NCBI GenBank assembly: GCA_037102815.1 | Contig: BTPP01000001.1 | Span: 2,753,001 to 2,817,000 of the forward strand | DNA length: 64,000 nt | Source: Neurospora intermedia | Lineage: Eukaryota > Ascomycota > Sordariomycetes > Sordariales > Sordariaceae | Reading direction: 5' to 3' | In this document: in pieces, positions 12,348 through 25,108 of the stretch | Numbering within the stretch: position 1 is the first letter of the stretch | How the letters are laid out: each line of letters starts with the position of its first letter | Made by a program: the position numbers and the translations under genes | Notes under the pieces: generated by a model | Told to the model about the DNA's origin: nothing | The model's input: only the letters and a program-made list of their open reading frames with translations | Database searches by the model: none

Positions 12348-13704
12348 ATGGCCCCTGCCACTACTGAGAGCGCCTCACCGATTGGCATTGCCAATCTGCC
12401 CAACCAGCGACACAAGATTGTTGCTAAGAGAGGCGCTGCTTTTACTATTATGGTGCGCTTCACCGTCCAAAGCTTGCTGAACCTCGTGTTGTTTGTAAAA
12501 CCAATGCTGACGGCGTGGATGGATAGGTTGCTGGCGAGTCCGGCCTCGGCAAGACCACCTTCATCAACACGCTGTTCTCCACGACCATCAAGAACTATGC
12601 CGACCACAAGAGGCGCCACCAGAAGCAGGTTGACAAGACCGTCGAGATCGAAATCACAAAGGCTGAGCTCGAGGAGAAGTTCTTCAAGGGTACGGCAGCA
12701 GATCACGCAGGGGGACCTTGGTGTCTTGTAAGAGAGCTCTGTCTAACCAGCTTATAGTTCGCCTGACTGTTATCGACACCCCCGGCTTTGGTGACTACGT
12801 CAACAACCGCGACTCGTGGATGCCCATTATCGAATTCCTCGACGACCAGCACGAGTCCTACATGCTCCAGGAGCAACAACCCCGCCGTCAGGACAAGATT
12901 GATCTCCGTGTCCACGCCTGCCTGTACTTCATCCGCCCCACCGGCCACACGCTTAAGCCCCTAGATATCGAGGTCATGAAGAGACTCTGCTCTCGCGTCA
13001 ACCTCATTCCCGTTATTGCCAAGGCCGACACTCTCAGCCCTGCCGACCTCGCGAGGTTCAAGTCCAGGGTGAGTTTTGTCCTTTCATTGAACATACCCCC
13101 CGCAATCGCTAACAATGATTTTTAGATCCGTGCCGTCATCGAAGCTCAGGGTATCAAGATCTACCAGCCACCTATTGAGGAGGATGACGAGGCTGCCGCA
13201 CAACACGCTCGCAGCTTGATGGCCGCTATGCCCTTTGCCGTTATCGGCTCCGAGAAGGATGTTAAGACCAGCGATGGACGTATTGTCAAGGGCCGTCAGT
13301 ACTCGTGGGGTGTGGCCGAGGTTGAGAACGAGGAACACTGCGACTTCAAGAAGCTCCGTTCGATTCTTATCCGCACCCACATGTTGGACCTTATCCACAC
13401 GACAGAGGAGCTGCACTACGAGGCTTACCGCGCCCAGCAAATGGAGACCCGCAAGTTCGGCGAGGCTCGCCCAAGGAAGCTCGACAACCCCAAGTTCAAG
13501 GAGGAGGAGGAGGCTCTCCGCAAGCGCTTCACAGAACAGGTCAAGATCGAGGAGCAGCGTTTCAGGCAGTGGGAGCAAAAGCTCATTGCCGAGCGCGACC
13601 GTCTCAACAAGGACCTCGAACAGACCCACGCCCAGATCAAGTCCCTCGAGATGGAGCTCGAGTCTCTGCAGGGAAACGCCGTCCGCAGCCACGGTCGCCG
13701 CTAA
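12348..13704 (+). CDS. cdc-12: Septin, Cdc12 type
   Basis: Exons 12348-12452, 12527-12689, 12758-13068 and 13126-13704 encode 385 residues. The first intron splits the P-loop, which after splicing reads MVAGESGLGKTTF (G1). DTPGFGD is the G3 switch region and AKAD is G4. The septin-unique element follows, then a C-terminal coiled coil from about residue 305 rich in Glu, Lys and Arg (FTEQVKIEEQRFRQWEQKL). The N-terminal GIANLPNQRHKIV and the heptad tail match yeast Cdc12 and Aspergillus AspC better than other septins. Septins bind GTP and assemble hetero-oligomeric rods and filaments at septa, hyphal tips and branch sites. The G-domain residues look intact. The subgroup assignment rests on remembered sequences. 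Confidence 0.93.
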
Positions 13705-14516
13705 GCGGTTATCACGGCTTTTGCGGTATCCTCTACAAGGGCGACCATCGTCTCCCGTTCTATCGAGCATTAATGTATCTGCGCCTCGATTTTTTTCGAC
13801 ATGTTTACGTGAAGACGAACTGGGCGACTTACATACCTTGAAAGATGATGTTCATGGATATGCAGCGGTTTGGTAGGATGGCGCGGTCATCAATCGAGGC
13901 TTGTTATAGAAGGGGAGGCTCCTCATGTTTTTATACACTTGCCCGGGTTTCCCTCATCTTCCACAGACCCTTTCTGCATAGCCCGAGTCGCGCAGGGAGG
14001 CCCAGGAGATGGGGATGAAAAGTTACAGATATTTGGAAGATTTCGAGCGGCAACTGACATTTTACCACACCCTTTACACTTAACTTTACCCCATCACGCC
14101 AGTTTTTTTTTTCTGTCCGTCTTAGCTACGATGTAATTCTGATAGCAACCCCCCTTTCAATGATACCAAATAATGAGAAAGGCTACCACTTTTGAGTACA
14201 AGCTTTGACTTTATGACTGTAGTGCTTCGAATTGAGAGTTGACAACGGTCACTAAGCTGAGCACGAACTTGTGCTACTAAAGTGAGTTGCTATTTCCATA
14301 TCATGCCCATTTAACCATAATGCGTGAAAAATACAAGAGGTTGCTCCGTACACCAAGCCCGACTTAGCACACGCGTGAATAATCTTCCGTTACACCAGGT
14401 CACTGTGATGCCCTTCCTATGCTCTTTTGAACCGAACCATTCAAATAATGATTACTGGGTATAATTCCTTTCTCCCCCCATTCCACCCATCTCACTTGCA
14501 CTTCGTAGGATAATAT
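13705..14516. other. Convergent intergenic region, septin and PDK-type kinase 3' ends
   Basis: Two transcription units end towards each other across about 800 bases. Short T-runs (about 14104-14112) and AT-rich stretches fit 3' UTRs. I see nothing else. Confidence 0.5.
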
Positions 14517-16276
14517 TTAAACCGCATCCATCGTCGCCCGCGTCGTCAGCTGCTCATTCTTGTTGCCCAGCTTCGAGATCTGCAAGAACGCATCCACCCC
14601 ATACCCTTCCAGACTATGCAGCGCCAGGCTACCAGCCCAGTACTCAGCGTACACCCTGCTTAAAGGCAACCCCATGCCCAGGCGTAGGTTCGGCGGGCGG
14701 CTTGTCAGCGTCGCCAACGAATTGCAGTAACCCGGGTCGCCGGGGAAATTGTTCCCGTTGTGAATGCCTTTGATCTGTGGTTTTTGTTGCTGTTGCTGTT
14801 GCTGTTCCTGCCGCTGTTGTTGCAACTTGCCCACCGTAGTCCCAGCTTCGCTAGAGGTAGTCCCCTCGACCTTGAGCTCCTGCATCGTCGCGGCCATCTT
14901 GGGCACTTGTTCCAAATTCGTCAGCAGCTGCTGACTCGCGGGCCCTTTGCTAAAGGACCACAAGTACGGCAGGACGTCCTGCTGGATGCCGCCACCTTGG
15001 TCCGAGATGCGAATGATGACGTGTTGCTGGCTTTCGCAGATCGTCACCTCGATCGCGGGCGGCGGGCCAATCTCGTCCGTCTTCCCTCCCGCTGCCGCTA
15101 CCTTCTCCTTATAACGCTGGTGTTTCTCCACTACGGCCTGCACCGAGTTACGGAGTAGCTCGCCAATGATGTACTCGAGATGGCTGAGGATATAAGGGAA
15201 ATTGGCCTCCAGGTGTCCGTCGATCTTGATCTCGGGAATCGCCACGTCGGGCCCGTATGCGTGCTGCGCGATGTCGCGGATGGCCTGGCCGCATCTTTCG
15301 ACGACATCCTTGGCGACGCACTTCAGAAAGACCTCGCCGATGAACTCGGATTCCGAAAGCTTGGCGCCGGGGGAGAACCAAGGCGCGTGGAAGGTGTCGG
15401 TTAGAGCCAAGTGCTGCTCGGCAATGACGCGGCGCGAGATGCGAGAACGGAGAATTGTGTTCATGAACTTGTCTAGCTCTTTGGCGTCCATGAGTCCCGC
15501 TGATTCCAATATGCCCATGGCTAGCTTGGGGATCACGGTCAGGTGCGCTTTGAGGTTGGAGCGGATGGTGGCGCAGAGGGCGTCGTTGTCTTCGAGCGTT
15601 TTGATTTCGGGGACCTTGCGGAAGGTGTCGAAGGCGGAGTAGTAGAGGTCGTAGACTTCGTTCATGTGTGGGTTGGTTACTACGACGTAGGGGAGCCGTT
15701 GCATGTCGCGGATGCGGTGGGCAATTCTGTCCGAGTGATCGCATAGTCAGATGCTGTAACTCCGATAGTCTCGATGTCGGAGAGTCTAGTCTAGACGGAG
15801 CTTACCTCGTCGGAAGCTCTGTTCGCACATAGTTGGCAGAGCTGATCAACCTCGACTCGGTCAGGGAACGGCCAAAGACCATCAATTGGCGCAAACTGAT
15901 CGGTCGAGCTTCCTTTGCGACCCATCTGTAAGTGAAGAGAACACATTGTAAGCGTGGGCTCCTGGTGCATGTGATGTCAAGGCAAGGACAGGAAATCCGC
16001 ATACTCGTCTAGAACAGACACCGGGCGCCATTTCGGACTGTGCTGGCTATGTGTAAATCGAGTCTGAGGGGTTAGAGGTATCGTTCGTGCCCTTGGTGTT
16101 GCTGATAGTCTTGGAGTTGCGACTGAGGTAGAGCTCGTGCAGCTCCGAGTCATCATCGCCCACTTGAGGAGGAGCTGCCCTCGGCTTGTTCCTCTTCGCG
16201 CCACCATGCCCAGGTCTCCCGCCGTGCACATCAGCCGGACGGGCGCTTTCGCATTTTGCAGCAAGAAGCACGGCAT
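14517..16276 (-). CDS. Mitochondrial PDH/BCKDH kinase-family protein
   Basis: Exons 16276-16005, 15925-15806 and 15726-14517 encode 533 residues. The N-terminal 85 residues are Arg/Ser/Thr-rich, fitting a mitochondrial presequence. SLRQLMVFGRS, ANYVRTELPTRIAHRIRD and LPYVVVTNPH are signatures of the alpha-keto-acid dehydrogenase kinase N-terminal domain. The GHKL ATPase domain shows the N-box ELLRNSVQAVVE, G1 motif SDQGGGI and G2 motif GMGLPLSRVYAEYW, with the family's C-terminal GYGVDAF. Such kinases phosphorylate the E1 subunit of pyruvate or branched-chain dehydrogenase and switch it off. Unusually, about 80 residues with a glutamine run sit between G1 and G2, in the ATP lid. Whether it targets PDH or BCKDH, and whether the first ATG is the one used, cannot be settled here. 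Confidence 0.88.
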
Positions 16277-18728
16277 ACCGTCGGTGCCATGCGAAACAGA
16301 GTAACTTGGTGAAGAGAGGGAAAAGGAACTTGGAGTTGGGTTGTCGCAAGATTATCAGGCTAGAGGTCGTGTTGTGTCAGGGTTGGAGAGCGATAATCGG
16401 AGCCAGATGCACCTCTGACACTACACTAGTGTAGAATCCCTGGGCCCCGCTGGTTATCACGAGCTTGGTTTAGTGTTTAGGTACGTTAGGGGGGCGCGGG
16501 ATGAGGGTCAGGGGCTTGGAGCTTTTTTAGGTTGCCGTGGCCCAAATCATATCATATGCTTTTGGTTTTACGAACACTCGGTGACATATAAAATGTAGTA
16601 GCCACGGAGCCACGATAAATTGGCGTCTATTTGTGTCAAAACACTTAGGTCTGTTAAGCCAGATTTTCCCGTCGTTAAGGCAGTTACCTCGTTCAATATG
16701 TCCAAGTACTGGATGGACGTCCTCGCACTGCATGCATGACGGATGCGAAGGCAACAGTTGCTCCTACTCGACCCCACACTCTGGGGCCTTTACCGACTGG
16801 ACTGAGTTGATCGGACGTCATTCGAACGACGGATGTGAAAAAACAGCCGGTGAATCCAGTCAACTGAAATGGAAGTGCTGATGACCTCAAAATCCAAGAC
16901 CCATGGAAGTGTTGTTGCCCAAATGTTAAGCTCCGAATTATATGGTAGATGGGCAGTTAGGTCTATTATCACAGCTCTGGCGCGAATCTGAAGAGCTTCA
17001 GGTTGTTAAGTGGTGTTCTTTGGCCACCTTGAAACACTGAGGACAGATTCGTACTGAACAACCAACCGGCAATACTTACGTCACTAATGAATCGTCTAAG
17101 TACTGTGTAGATAAAGACGCAAAGTTCGGCCAAATAATGGTTTGTGTACTCGAGAAAGCACATGCAAACAGATCGGTGCTTTGACTGAGGGTAGGTCGCG
17201 ATACTCCTCCTGTCACCATAACACCTAAATATCCTCTGGCCCGGTCTCAGTCACAAATGTTGATGGAGTACCCATTGAACACACACATCAGCTGTTAGCT
17301 GGAGGAAGAGATCCAGGCCACGAACCAGGGGCAGGTCGGATATCTCTCACGTCATTCAAGTTTGGGAGCTTCGAGTTTGCTAAAAGCGGCGGCTAGTGAA
17401 CATGTTATGCACTAACAAATCAGCCGGCTGCTTAGCACAGCTTGCGATAGGTTGTGGGGGCTTGGCTAACAAGCAGCCTGACCTGATACTAACATCACAG
17501 AAACTCGCCTACGCAAGCGCGGGGTGATCCAGCCCAGACCAACAGCCACAATAATCCCAATAAATGTCGAACAGAGGAAGTTGCTGTGACCCAAGGAGTC
17601 TGGCCACAATACCTTCGGAATTCAACACTATAGATTCAAAATATCGGTTGTGCCTGGTAGATTGTCAAGAGGAAGTGCTCTATATGAGATCACAGATACC
17701 GCGGTTTTGCCAGGATGTTAAACTCCATGTCTAGAGGTACATGGACTGCATCGAACTGAAACGAACTGGAGAGGTCCAGTCTGTAGGTCAAGAACATCAC
17801 GCCCGTTACCTTGCGTGTAGTAACATTCCATACTCTTTGCTGCCACTCAACAACTGAGCGCGCGGCCGGGCAACCGCGGCGGGCGACGGAACCTATCGAA
17901 GAAACCCATTTCGACAATACAAGAAAGAAAGAAACCGTGACCTCCAATCACTACGCTTCCACCTTCCTCACCTTGTTCCTCACTGCCACTCCCGTCACTG
18001 CATGACCTCCGGCTGCATCCACCAACGCAAGGCCAAGACTCACCATTAGTACAGTCCACCACAGTCTAGCATCACCTAGAGGTAGGATCTACCTGCGCCT
18101 GCCTGCGCTGCTCCATATCGCCAACCTTTCTTTCCTCTTCCCATCATTTTTCCACTTGCTTTCTTCACCACGACCGATCTCCTCTCCGGCCTGCTCACGA
18201 CCTGCGCTCTTAGTCAGTCAGTCAGTCATTCTTTCGAGAGTATCCTCCGCCCGACTCAAACTTCCCCGAAGACTCCGCATCGCCTGCCGAAAATCGCAGT
18301 ACATACCAGGTTCCCTGTTGAAAGAGACGGGAAGGAGCACACACACCGGGGCCACGCAGCTCACTGCTTGGAAGGAGCGAGGCTTAGTCCACGTTGCGTC
18401 GACAGTCGTCACTTCACTTCAGTACGCCCGTTGTCGCCGGCGCGATCCGCAACTTCCTGCATCTCTGACCTCTGCAGCTACTCGCTGTAGCCTACTGGCA
18501 TTATGGTGAGTGCTCTGTCTTTGATGCACTGCACCAGAAGCACCATTACCATCACCCGCGCGCACCTTTTGTTTCCCCTCCATCTTCTTCAACAGCTCGG
18601 GAAGCAAGTCGAGCTCAACATCTATCTACCTTTCCCATGCACCCGATCCTCCCGCGAGCCGTTGCCTGTCTAGTTATATCATTCCGACCTCTCTGTTCTT
18701 TGCCTCTACTTGCCCCTCGCTGTTCAAC
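16277..18728. other. 2.45-kb divergent intergenic region
   Basis: It separates the kinase gene (leftward) from the deubiquitinase gene (rightward). No open frame resembles a protein family. I looked for tRNA and 5S rRNA sequences by eye and saw none. The right 600 bases are a probable transcribed leader: CT-rich sequence, a (CAGT)4 run near 18211-18226, and a likely 5' UTR intron (separate entry). Confidence 0.5.
18506..18595 (+). other. Probable 5' UTR intron of the deubiquitinase gene
   Basis: A consensus donor GTGAGT at 18506 directly follows an ATG (18503-18505). A good acceptor (TTCTTCAACAG) ends at 18595. Splicing would leave an upstream ORF of about 26 codons ending before the main start at 18729 and out of frame with it. 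The intron is inferred from motifs only. Confidence 0.45.
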
Positions 18729-21700
18729 ATGGGCAACCCCGCCAACCGCGCTCTTCTGACTCCCTCGCCATCCCCGCCATCTGACGACCAGGTTGCTAAT
18801 CTGCCTATCCGCATTAAGGATGACCAAAACCCCCAAGCCCCCTCGCCCAACGCCATGTTGGTCGATACACCCGAGGAACACATTGTCGAACCAAACGGCG
18901 TCGATAATGACGAGGTCGCAATCATCAGCCCGGAGGCTGACGAGAAGGAGGCTCCTGTCCTTGCCACTGACTGTGAGTTGGACAACAACACAACCTCCAT
19001 CCTCTCCGGGGCTCCGCAACTGACGCTGTTTTAGACAAGACTATGAAAGAGCATGTCCTGCCAGCCCTAATCGACGAACCCCCAATCCTTGAGGACCAGG
19101 TTCACACATGGGAGATCAAGGGTTGGCGCAACCTAGGCAAGAAGGAGCATGGTCCCATCTTCCATGCTGGTGGCTTCCCATGGTCAGTATCTCTCGGTGG
19201 TTTCTTGACGTCTGCCAAGGATACTAACATTGTTCGAAAGGCGGATTCTTCTTTTCCCATACGGCAATAATGTTGACCAGTGCTCGATATACCTGGAACA
19301 CGGCTTCGAAGCGGACGAGATGCCTGAAAAATGGAGCTGCTGCGTTCAGTTTGCGCTCGTGCTATGGAACCCTAACGACCCTTCCGTCTTTCACCACCAT
19401 TCCGCCCATCACCGTTTCACCAAGGAAGAGAGCGATTGGGGTTTTACACGGTTTCTGGAACTCCGGAGGCTGTTCAGCCAGCCTTATGACGGTTCAAGCC
19501 GGCCTCTCGGCGAAAATGAATGCGTCAACATTAGCGCCTACGTTAGGATTGTCGAGGATGAAACAGGAGTTTTGTGGCACAACTTCAACAACTACGATTC
19601 GAAGCAGGAGACAGGCTACGTCGGTCTCAAAAACCAGGGCGCCACTTGCTACTTGAACTCACTCTTACAGTCGCTCTATTTCACCAATGCTTTTCGCAAG
19701 GTAAAGAGATTAACATCTTGTTCCTTTTTGCTCTGCTTCCCGCCCGCATGCTGACTGGCTTGCAGATTATCTACCAAATTCCTACCGAGCAAGACGAGAG
19801 CATGATGAACAGCGCCTATACTCTACAACGACTCTTTTATCAGCTGCAAACATCAAACACTGCCGTGGCTACCAGTGAGCTTACCAAGTCTTTTGGATGG
19901 GAGACTCGTCATATTTTTGAACAGCAAGACGTGCAGGAGCTCTCGCGGAAATTGATGGAACGCATGGAGGAGAAGATGAAGGGCACGCCACACGAGAAAG
20001 CCCTGGCACAGATGTTCAGCGGCAAGATCAAAACTTTCATCTCCTGCATCAACGTTCCGTACGAATCCAGTCGAGTTGAAGATTTCTGGGACGTCCAACT
20101 TAACGTCAGCGGCAACAAGAATCTGCTGGAGAGTTTCCAGGACTACATCCAGGTGGAAAAATTGGACGGTGAAAACCAGTACTATGCTGGCGACGAGTAC
20201 AAACTTCAGGATGCCAACAAGGGCGTCATCTTCCAGAGCTTTCCTGATGTTCTGCATTTGCAGTTGAAACGCTTCGAATACGACATTCAGCGCGACACGA
20301 TGATGAAGATCAACGCTCGCTACGAGTTTCCCGAGGAGTTCGATGCCGCTCCCTTCCTCGAGAAAGACGCCGACCGATCGGAACCTTGGGAATACGAGCT
20401 TCATGGCGTGCTGGTGCACAGTGGGGACCTTAACACCGGCCACTATTACGCTTTCCTGAAGCCTACCAAGGACGGAAACTGGTACAAGTACGACGATGAC
20501 AAAGTCACCAAGGCCAGGAAGCTTGAGGTCCTGGAAGACAACTTTGGCGGTCCTTTCCGGTTGCCGAATGGACAAATTAGGACTTTACCTCAAAAGAAGA
20601 CACCAATCATGCGACCCAATAGCGCTTACATGCTCGTGTATATCCGCAAGTCCCGAATCGACCAGATCCTTACCCAGGTTACCGAAGAGGACACACCTCC
20701 ACATCTCCGCAACAGATTCGCAGAGGAGCTGGCTGCTCGTGAAGCCCGACGCAAGGAGAGGGAGGAACAGCACCTTTATATAGGGGTTAAGGTCGTCACC
20801 GAAGCGACGTTCCAGGAGCACGGCGGTACCGATCTGACCTACTTCGACACGACTCCTGACCAAGATCCCGGGGCACCGATCTACTATCGTGTTCTTCGCC
20901 AGGATACTATGGAGCAGTTGGTCGCTAAAATTGCAGCAGACCTTGGACAAGATCCTAAACGGGTCCGGTTGTGGATAATGGTGAATCGCCAGAACAAGAC
21001 AGTTCGACCGGACGTTCCTATCATGGATCTTGCGCTTACAGTGGAGGAAACCTACTCCAAGGCCACTGCCCAGCGAGATGAGTCCTTACGTGTGTGGGCA
21101 GAAGTGGCTGAGGAAGTCAACGCGGACGGTGAACCCATCTGGCCATCGCATCAGGCACAAGCTAATGGCGCGATTGTGAAGGATAACATCTTGTTGTTCC
21201 TAAAATGGTTTGACGTGGAGAGCCAAACATTGAGGGGCGTTGGGCATGTCTACGTGAGGTTGGACAAGAAGGTCGAGGATCTGGTCCCTGTGATTCTGAA
21301 GAAGATGGGCTGGGGCGAAAAAGTCCCCAGTGGAGAGAAGATTCAGCTGTGGGAGGAGATCAAGCCAACGATGGTGGAACCGCTACGAGGCAAGGAAACT
21401 CTTAAGACTGAGGAGTTGCAAGACGGAGACATCATCTGCTTCCAGCGAACCCATGTGCACAAGTCAAGACTTGGTCTTGGCGAGAGCAAGCCTTCTGAGG
21501 ACGCTAAATCATCGGACAAGCTGACGGATGCTAGGGAGTACTACGACTTCTTGTACCACCGCAAGGTCGTAAGATTCTGCCCTCACCCCCAAAAAGCTGA
21601 TGTTCAGCAGTACCCACAGTTCGAGCTTGTCTTGAGTTCCAAGATGAGCTATGACAAACTATCGGAGAAGGTTGGAGAGCACATAGGTGTCGAGCCTACC

Positions 21701-22660
21701 CATATTCGGTTCTATACCATCAATGGTGCAAATGGCAATCCCAGGACGGCAGTTAAGAAGCTATCCAACCAAACGGTAGAGAGGATTCTTACCCCGCCGG
21801 GGTACGGGCAGATGAACCTCAATCAACTATCAGACGCACTTTACTACGAAGTCCTCGACATTAGTCTTGCCGAGCTAGACACCAAGAAGAGCCTCAAGGT
21901 CACTTGGCTCAGCGAGGGCATCACAAAAGAGGTGAGTAGCTTGGTAACATTGGTGGCTGCTTACGTTACTAACGCTACAGTAGGACCAATACGATCTTCT
22001 TGTAACGAAGAGTGGTGTGGTTGAGGACCTGATCGAGACGTTGGTCAAGAAGGCCAAGATTCCTAGTGAGGAAGAGGCCGGCCAAATCCGGGTATATGAA
22101 GTCAGCAACAACAAGTGGTACAGAGATCTCGACAGAAACTATCCTGTTATCTCTATTAACGAGTATACCACCGTTGTGGCTGAACGGAAACCCGAGGAGG
22201 AGATTGGTGTTACTGATCCTAACCAGTATATAACCGTCTTCCACTTCCAAAACGAACCGAGCAGGGCTCACGGCATGTCGTTCAGATTCTTGATCAAAGA
22301 GGTAACTTCACATTCATCGCCTTTTGAACGATTTGAGATCTAACCAAATGGTCACCACAGGGCGAGCCATTTTCGGAGACGAAGAAGCGGCTCGAAAAGA
22401 GATTGGGAATCAAGGGCAAGAGCTTCGAAAAGATCAAGTTCGCTGTGGTTAGGAGGGCTCAGTTCTCACGACCCATCTATCTCCAAGACGGTTTGTGGCA
22501 CCTACCGATATCGTTTTCCCAATAGCATGGCTAACTCGTTTGCTGCATAGACGACATCCTGTATGAGAAGGCCGAAAAAGAAGACTACCTTGGCCTGGAC
22601 CACGTTGATCGGTCAAGGTCGGCGCGAAATGGCGGTGGTGACTTGTTCCTCAAGGGATAA
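18729..22660 (+). CDS. Ubiquitin carboxyl-terminal hydrolase, Ubp15/USP7 type
   Basis: Exons 18729-18972, 19035-19182, 19241-19700, 19766-21931, 21984-22301, 22361-22490 and 22551-22660 encode 1191 residues. An acidic disordered N-terminus is followed by a MATH/TRAF domain (about 95-225, [19 protein letters not shown]). The UCH catalytic domain begins [20 protein letters not shown] (catalytic Cys) and has the His box [11 protein letters not shown]. The C-terminal half holds the USP7-type ubiquitin-like repeats (ICP0-binding and DUF3645-like regions). The enzyme removes ubiquitin from protein targets; yeast Ubp15 and fission yeast Ubp21/22 act in cell-cycle, peroxisomal and endosomal control. 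All catalytic motifs are present. Intron 4 uses the second of two adjacent acceptor AGs (CAGTAG), because only that one keeps the frame. Confidence 0.94.
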
Positions 22661-24051
22661 GTGTAATATGGATAGTGCTAGGGTTTTTGAAAGTGCTTGC
22701 TGTCTTTTGCCCAAGCTACCACGGACCAAGCTTCTATCTGGATAGGCTGTGCGCGGTTCGGCCAGAGTGTACACATTACATTGCTCAGCAGGCAGGCATT
22801 TGGGCGGCGGCACTTGCATTAACCTTCTTTGTTTTGCTGAGAAGGGACAGAGGTGGCTTATACACTGGCGTCTGTTGAGCAGCTGTGGGTGTAAGCGGTC
22901 TTTCGTCTTTTCGAAGTCCCGTAGTCGGGCATCTTTGCGGTGCACTCGTTGCTATCGTTATTATACTCCTAAAAGTCCTAGAAGTTCTGTTATGTCACCA
23001 ACGGACGGCATTGCAAGCATGGGCAAGGCGTGGGTGGGTACGAGTAGATATTACTTGCCAGGCATTGGACACAAAATGAACATAGATCATAACAACACAA
23101 TGGCCTCGGGCAACACTGGTCGGGCTCAGAGTGTGATGATGGCCTTTGTGTATTTGATTCTTCTTTTCCGAACCGACGGGCACCTTGAGGGCTCTCTGAA
23201 ACATGACTTGCTCCACAACGGGTTTGAGTTCGGGTCGTGCGGGTGCGGGACCCACATGATAAGATGTCCGCGCGGTGGGGCGAGCCGTTCACTGCCCGCC
23301 GTTGTAGGACCCGGGCGATGGACGCCGAGGGACGGCCTCGGGGGGCGGTTGGTATGTATGTACTTGTACTGGGCGTAGGTATGATGTTCGAACTTTAGGC
23401 GGTGATGCATGGCAGAAATATTTCCTATGCCCGATAAGCCATTTCCCCAGATGGACTGAGTCGCGATAAAGTCACCTATCCATTCACCCACGCCCGCCAC
23501 GCCCACCTGCCCGCTCAGCGCTCAAGTGCTCAACTGACCCGTTCATCGCCATCCCAGTTTCTTGCAGTGTAAACTGAGCGACGAGCGAGAGCGAGAGTTC
23601 ACGTCTCATTGAACCGACACCCATTGTACTGTCCTGTGTTCTCGACTATTCTATTGCGATTGCGCCCTTACAACATATCCCAAGTCGGCTTTCCATCACG
23701 TCGTTGCCATCACCGCGTTCCAGTACTTTAGTCACCAGTACCTTATTACCGACTACACAACGCAGAAGTGGGCCAAGTACATACTAATCAGTCCTACCTG
23801 CCCTCTACCGCCGAACCCGAGCCCGACTCGACTCGATCGCATTATCGCGAGTCTTGATTCCACGAACCCACGGACGAACGAACGAGCGAAGGAACGAACG
23901 AACAAACAAACAAACGACGTTCTCGTTGAACCGAAGAAAAGAACAAACAAGACGAGAACAGCCTACTTGCTTGCCGGACAAGCACGCGCGAACCTATTAC
24001 CTAGAATCGAGAAAAACGAGAAGACAACAAGAAAACGACTAGCCAGAAAAG
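22661..24051. other. Intergenic region and long leader of tim22
   Basis: It contains the deubiquitinase 3' UTR and a purine/CAA-rich leader for tim22. An open stretch at about 22750-23380 on the plus strand is judged chance, having no ATG-led conserved start and a low-complexity translation. A tetranucleotide repeat is listed separately. Confidence 0.5.
23872..23918. repeat. (CGAA/CAAA)n tetranucleotide repeat in tim22 leader
   Basis: Tandem CGAA units grade into CAAA units about 140 bases upstream of the tim22 ATG, probably within the transcribed leader. Copy number is likely to vary between strains. Confidence 0.7.
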
Positions 24052-25108
24052 ATGAACTTCCCTGGTATGCCTGGCGGTGGTGCGCCCGGTGGCGCTGGTG
24101 CTGGTGCTGCGCCTGGAGGGTACGATCCTAATGATCCGAACATCAAGATGGTGAGTAGTCACCCTACCTGGACTCTTCTTTTGTTGCTGTGGTGCAGGAG
24201 GAGGCAAAGGAGGAGGAGGAGGAGGAGGAGGGGGAGTTGTGATGGTGGTGGTGGTGGCGGTGGCTATGGTAGTCAAGGCTTGTCAAGCTGTAGCTATCTA
24301 GGCTCAAGAGCTACTACATTACGTCCATGGTCTTGTCTGTGTGTTTGGCTATCGATCGCATAGACTAGTCCTAGCAAAAAGGCGCGCGAAGGCGGATAGG
24401 CGGGCAGGCGGGCGGGTGACGTTGATAGGGGAGACTACTTGGATAGTTGGAAGAGAGGATGGGGAGGATGGAAAGAGAGATTTGCGGAAAAGAGATGATG
24501 CTAACAAGACGACGAAAACATAACAGATGCAAAAAGCCATGGAATCATGCTTCGCAAAGACCGTCATGAGCGGAGGCGCCGGTTTCGCGCTAGGTGGTGT
24601 GTTTGGAATGTTTATGGCTTCGGTACGTTTTTCTTCTTTGCCTTTCTTTCCCTCTTTCCCACCCCCCCCTTTACCAACCAACCAACTAACTAACTAACCC
24701 CCTCAACAGATGGCATACGACACCCCCTACCACTCCCCCACCACCCCCGGCACCGGTCCCGGCGCCAACCCAGCAGCCGCCGGAATCCCAGGCTACAAGC
24801 CCGTCGACCTCTCGTCCATGCCGCTCAAGGAGCAGCTCAAACACGGCTTCAAGGACATGGGCCAGCGGTCGTACAGCACAGCCAAGAACTTCGCCAAGGT
24901 CGGTGCCCTGTTTTCGGGTATCGAGTGCGGTATTGAAGGGCTCAGGGCGAAGAACGATCTTGGTAATGGTGTTGCTGCGGGATGTCTGACGGGCGCGATT
25001 CTGGCGAAGAATGGAGGTCCCCAAGCGGCGGCGGTGGGGTGTGCGGGGTTTGCGGCGTTTAGTGCGGCTATTGATGCTTGGATGAGGATGCCTAGTGAGG
25101 AGGACTAA
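24052..25108 (+). CDS. tim22: Mitochondrial inner membrane translocase subunit Tim22
   Basis: Exons 24052-24150, 24527-24622 and 24710-25108 encode 197 residues. The Gly/Pro-rich start leads to [31 protein letters not shown], the first membrane segment, which carries one of the conserved cysteines. Next come [30 protein letters not shown] (second segment, the family's most conserved stretch) and two more hydrophobic Gly/Ala-rich helices. Tim22 forms the twin-pore carrier translocase that inserts metabolite carriers and Tim23/Tim17 into the inner membrane. The length matches fungal Tim22 proteins. Intron 1 is long for this window (376 nt) and contains GGA and GGT repeats; intron 2 is 87 nt. 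Confidence 0.96.
24196..24266. repeat. GGA/GGT trinucleotide tracts inside tim22 intron 1
   Basis: A run of about ten GGA/GAG units is followed by a GGT-rich run on the sense strand. The G-rich transcript could form local structure; no coding role is visible. Confidence 0.6.

Noticed and set aside
22749-23378. Plus-strand open stretch of about 209 codons
   Set aside because: It does not start with a convincing ATG, spans the 3' region of the deubiquitinase gene and resembles no family.
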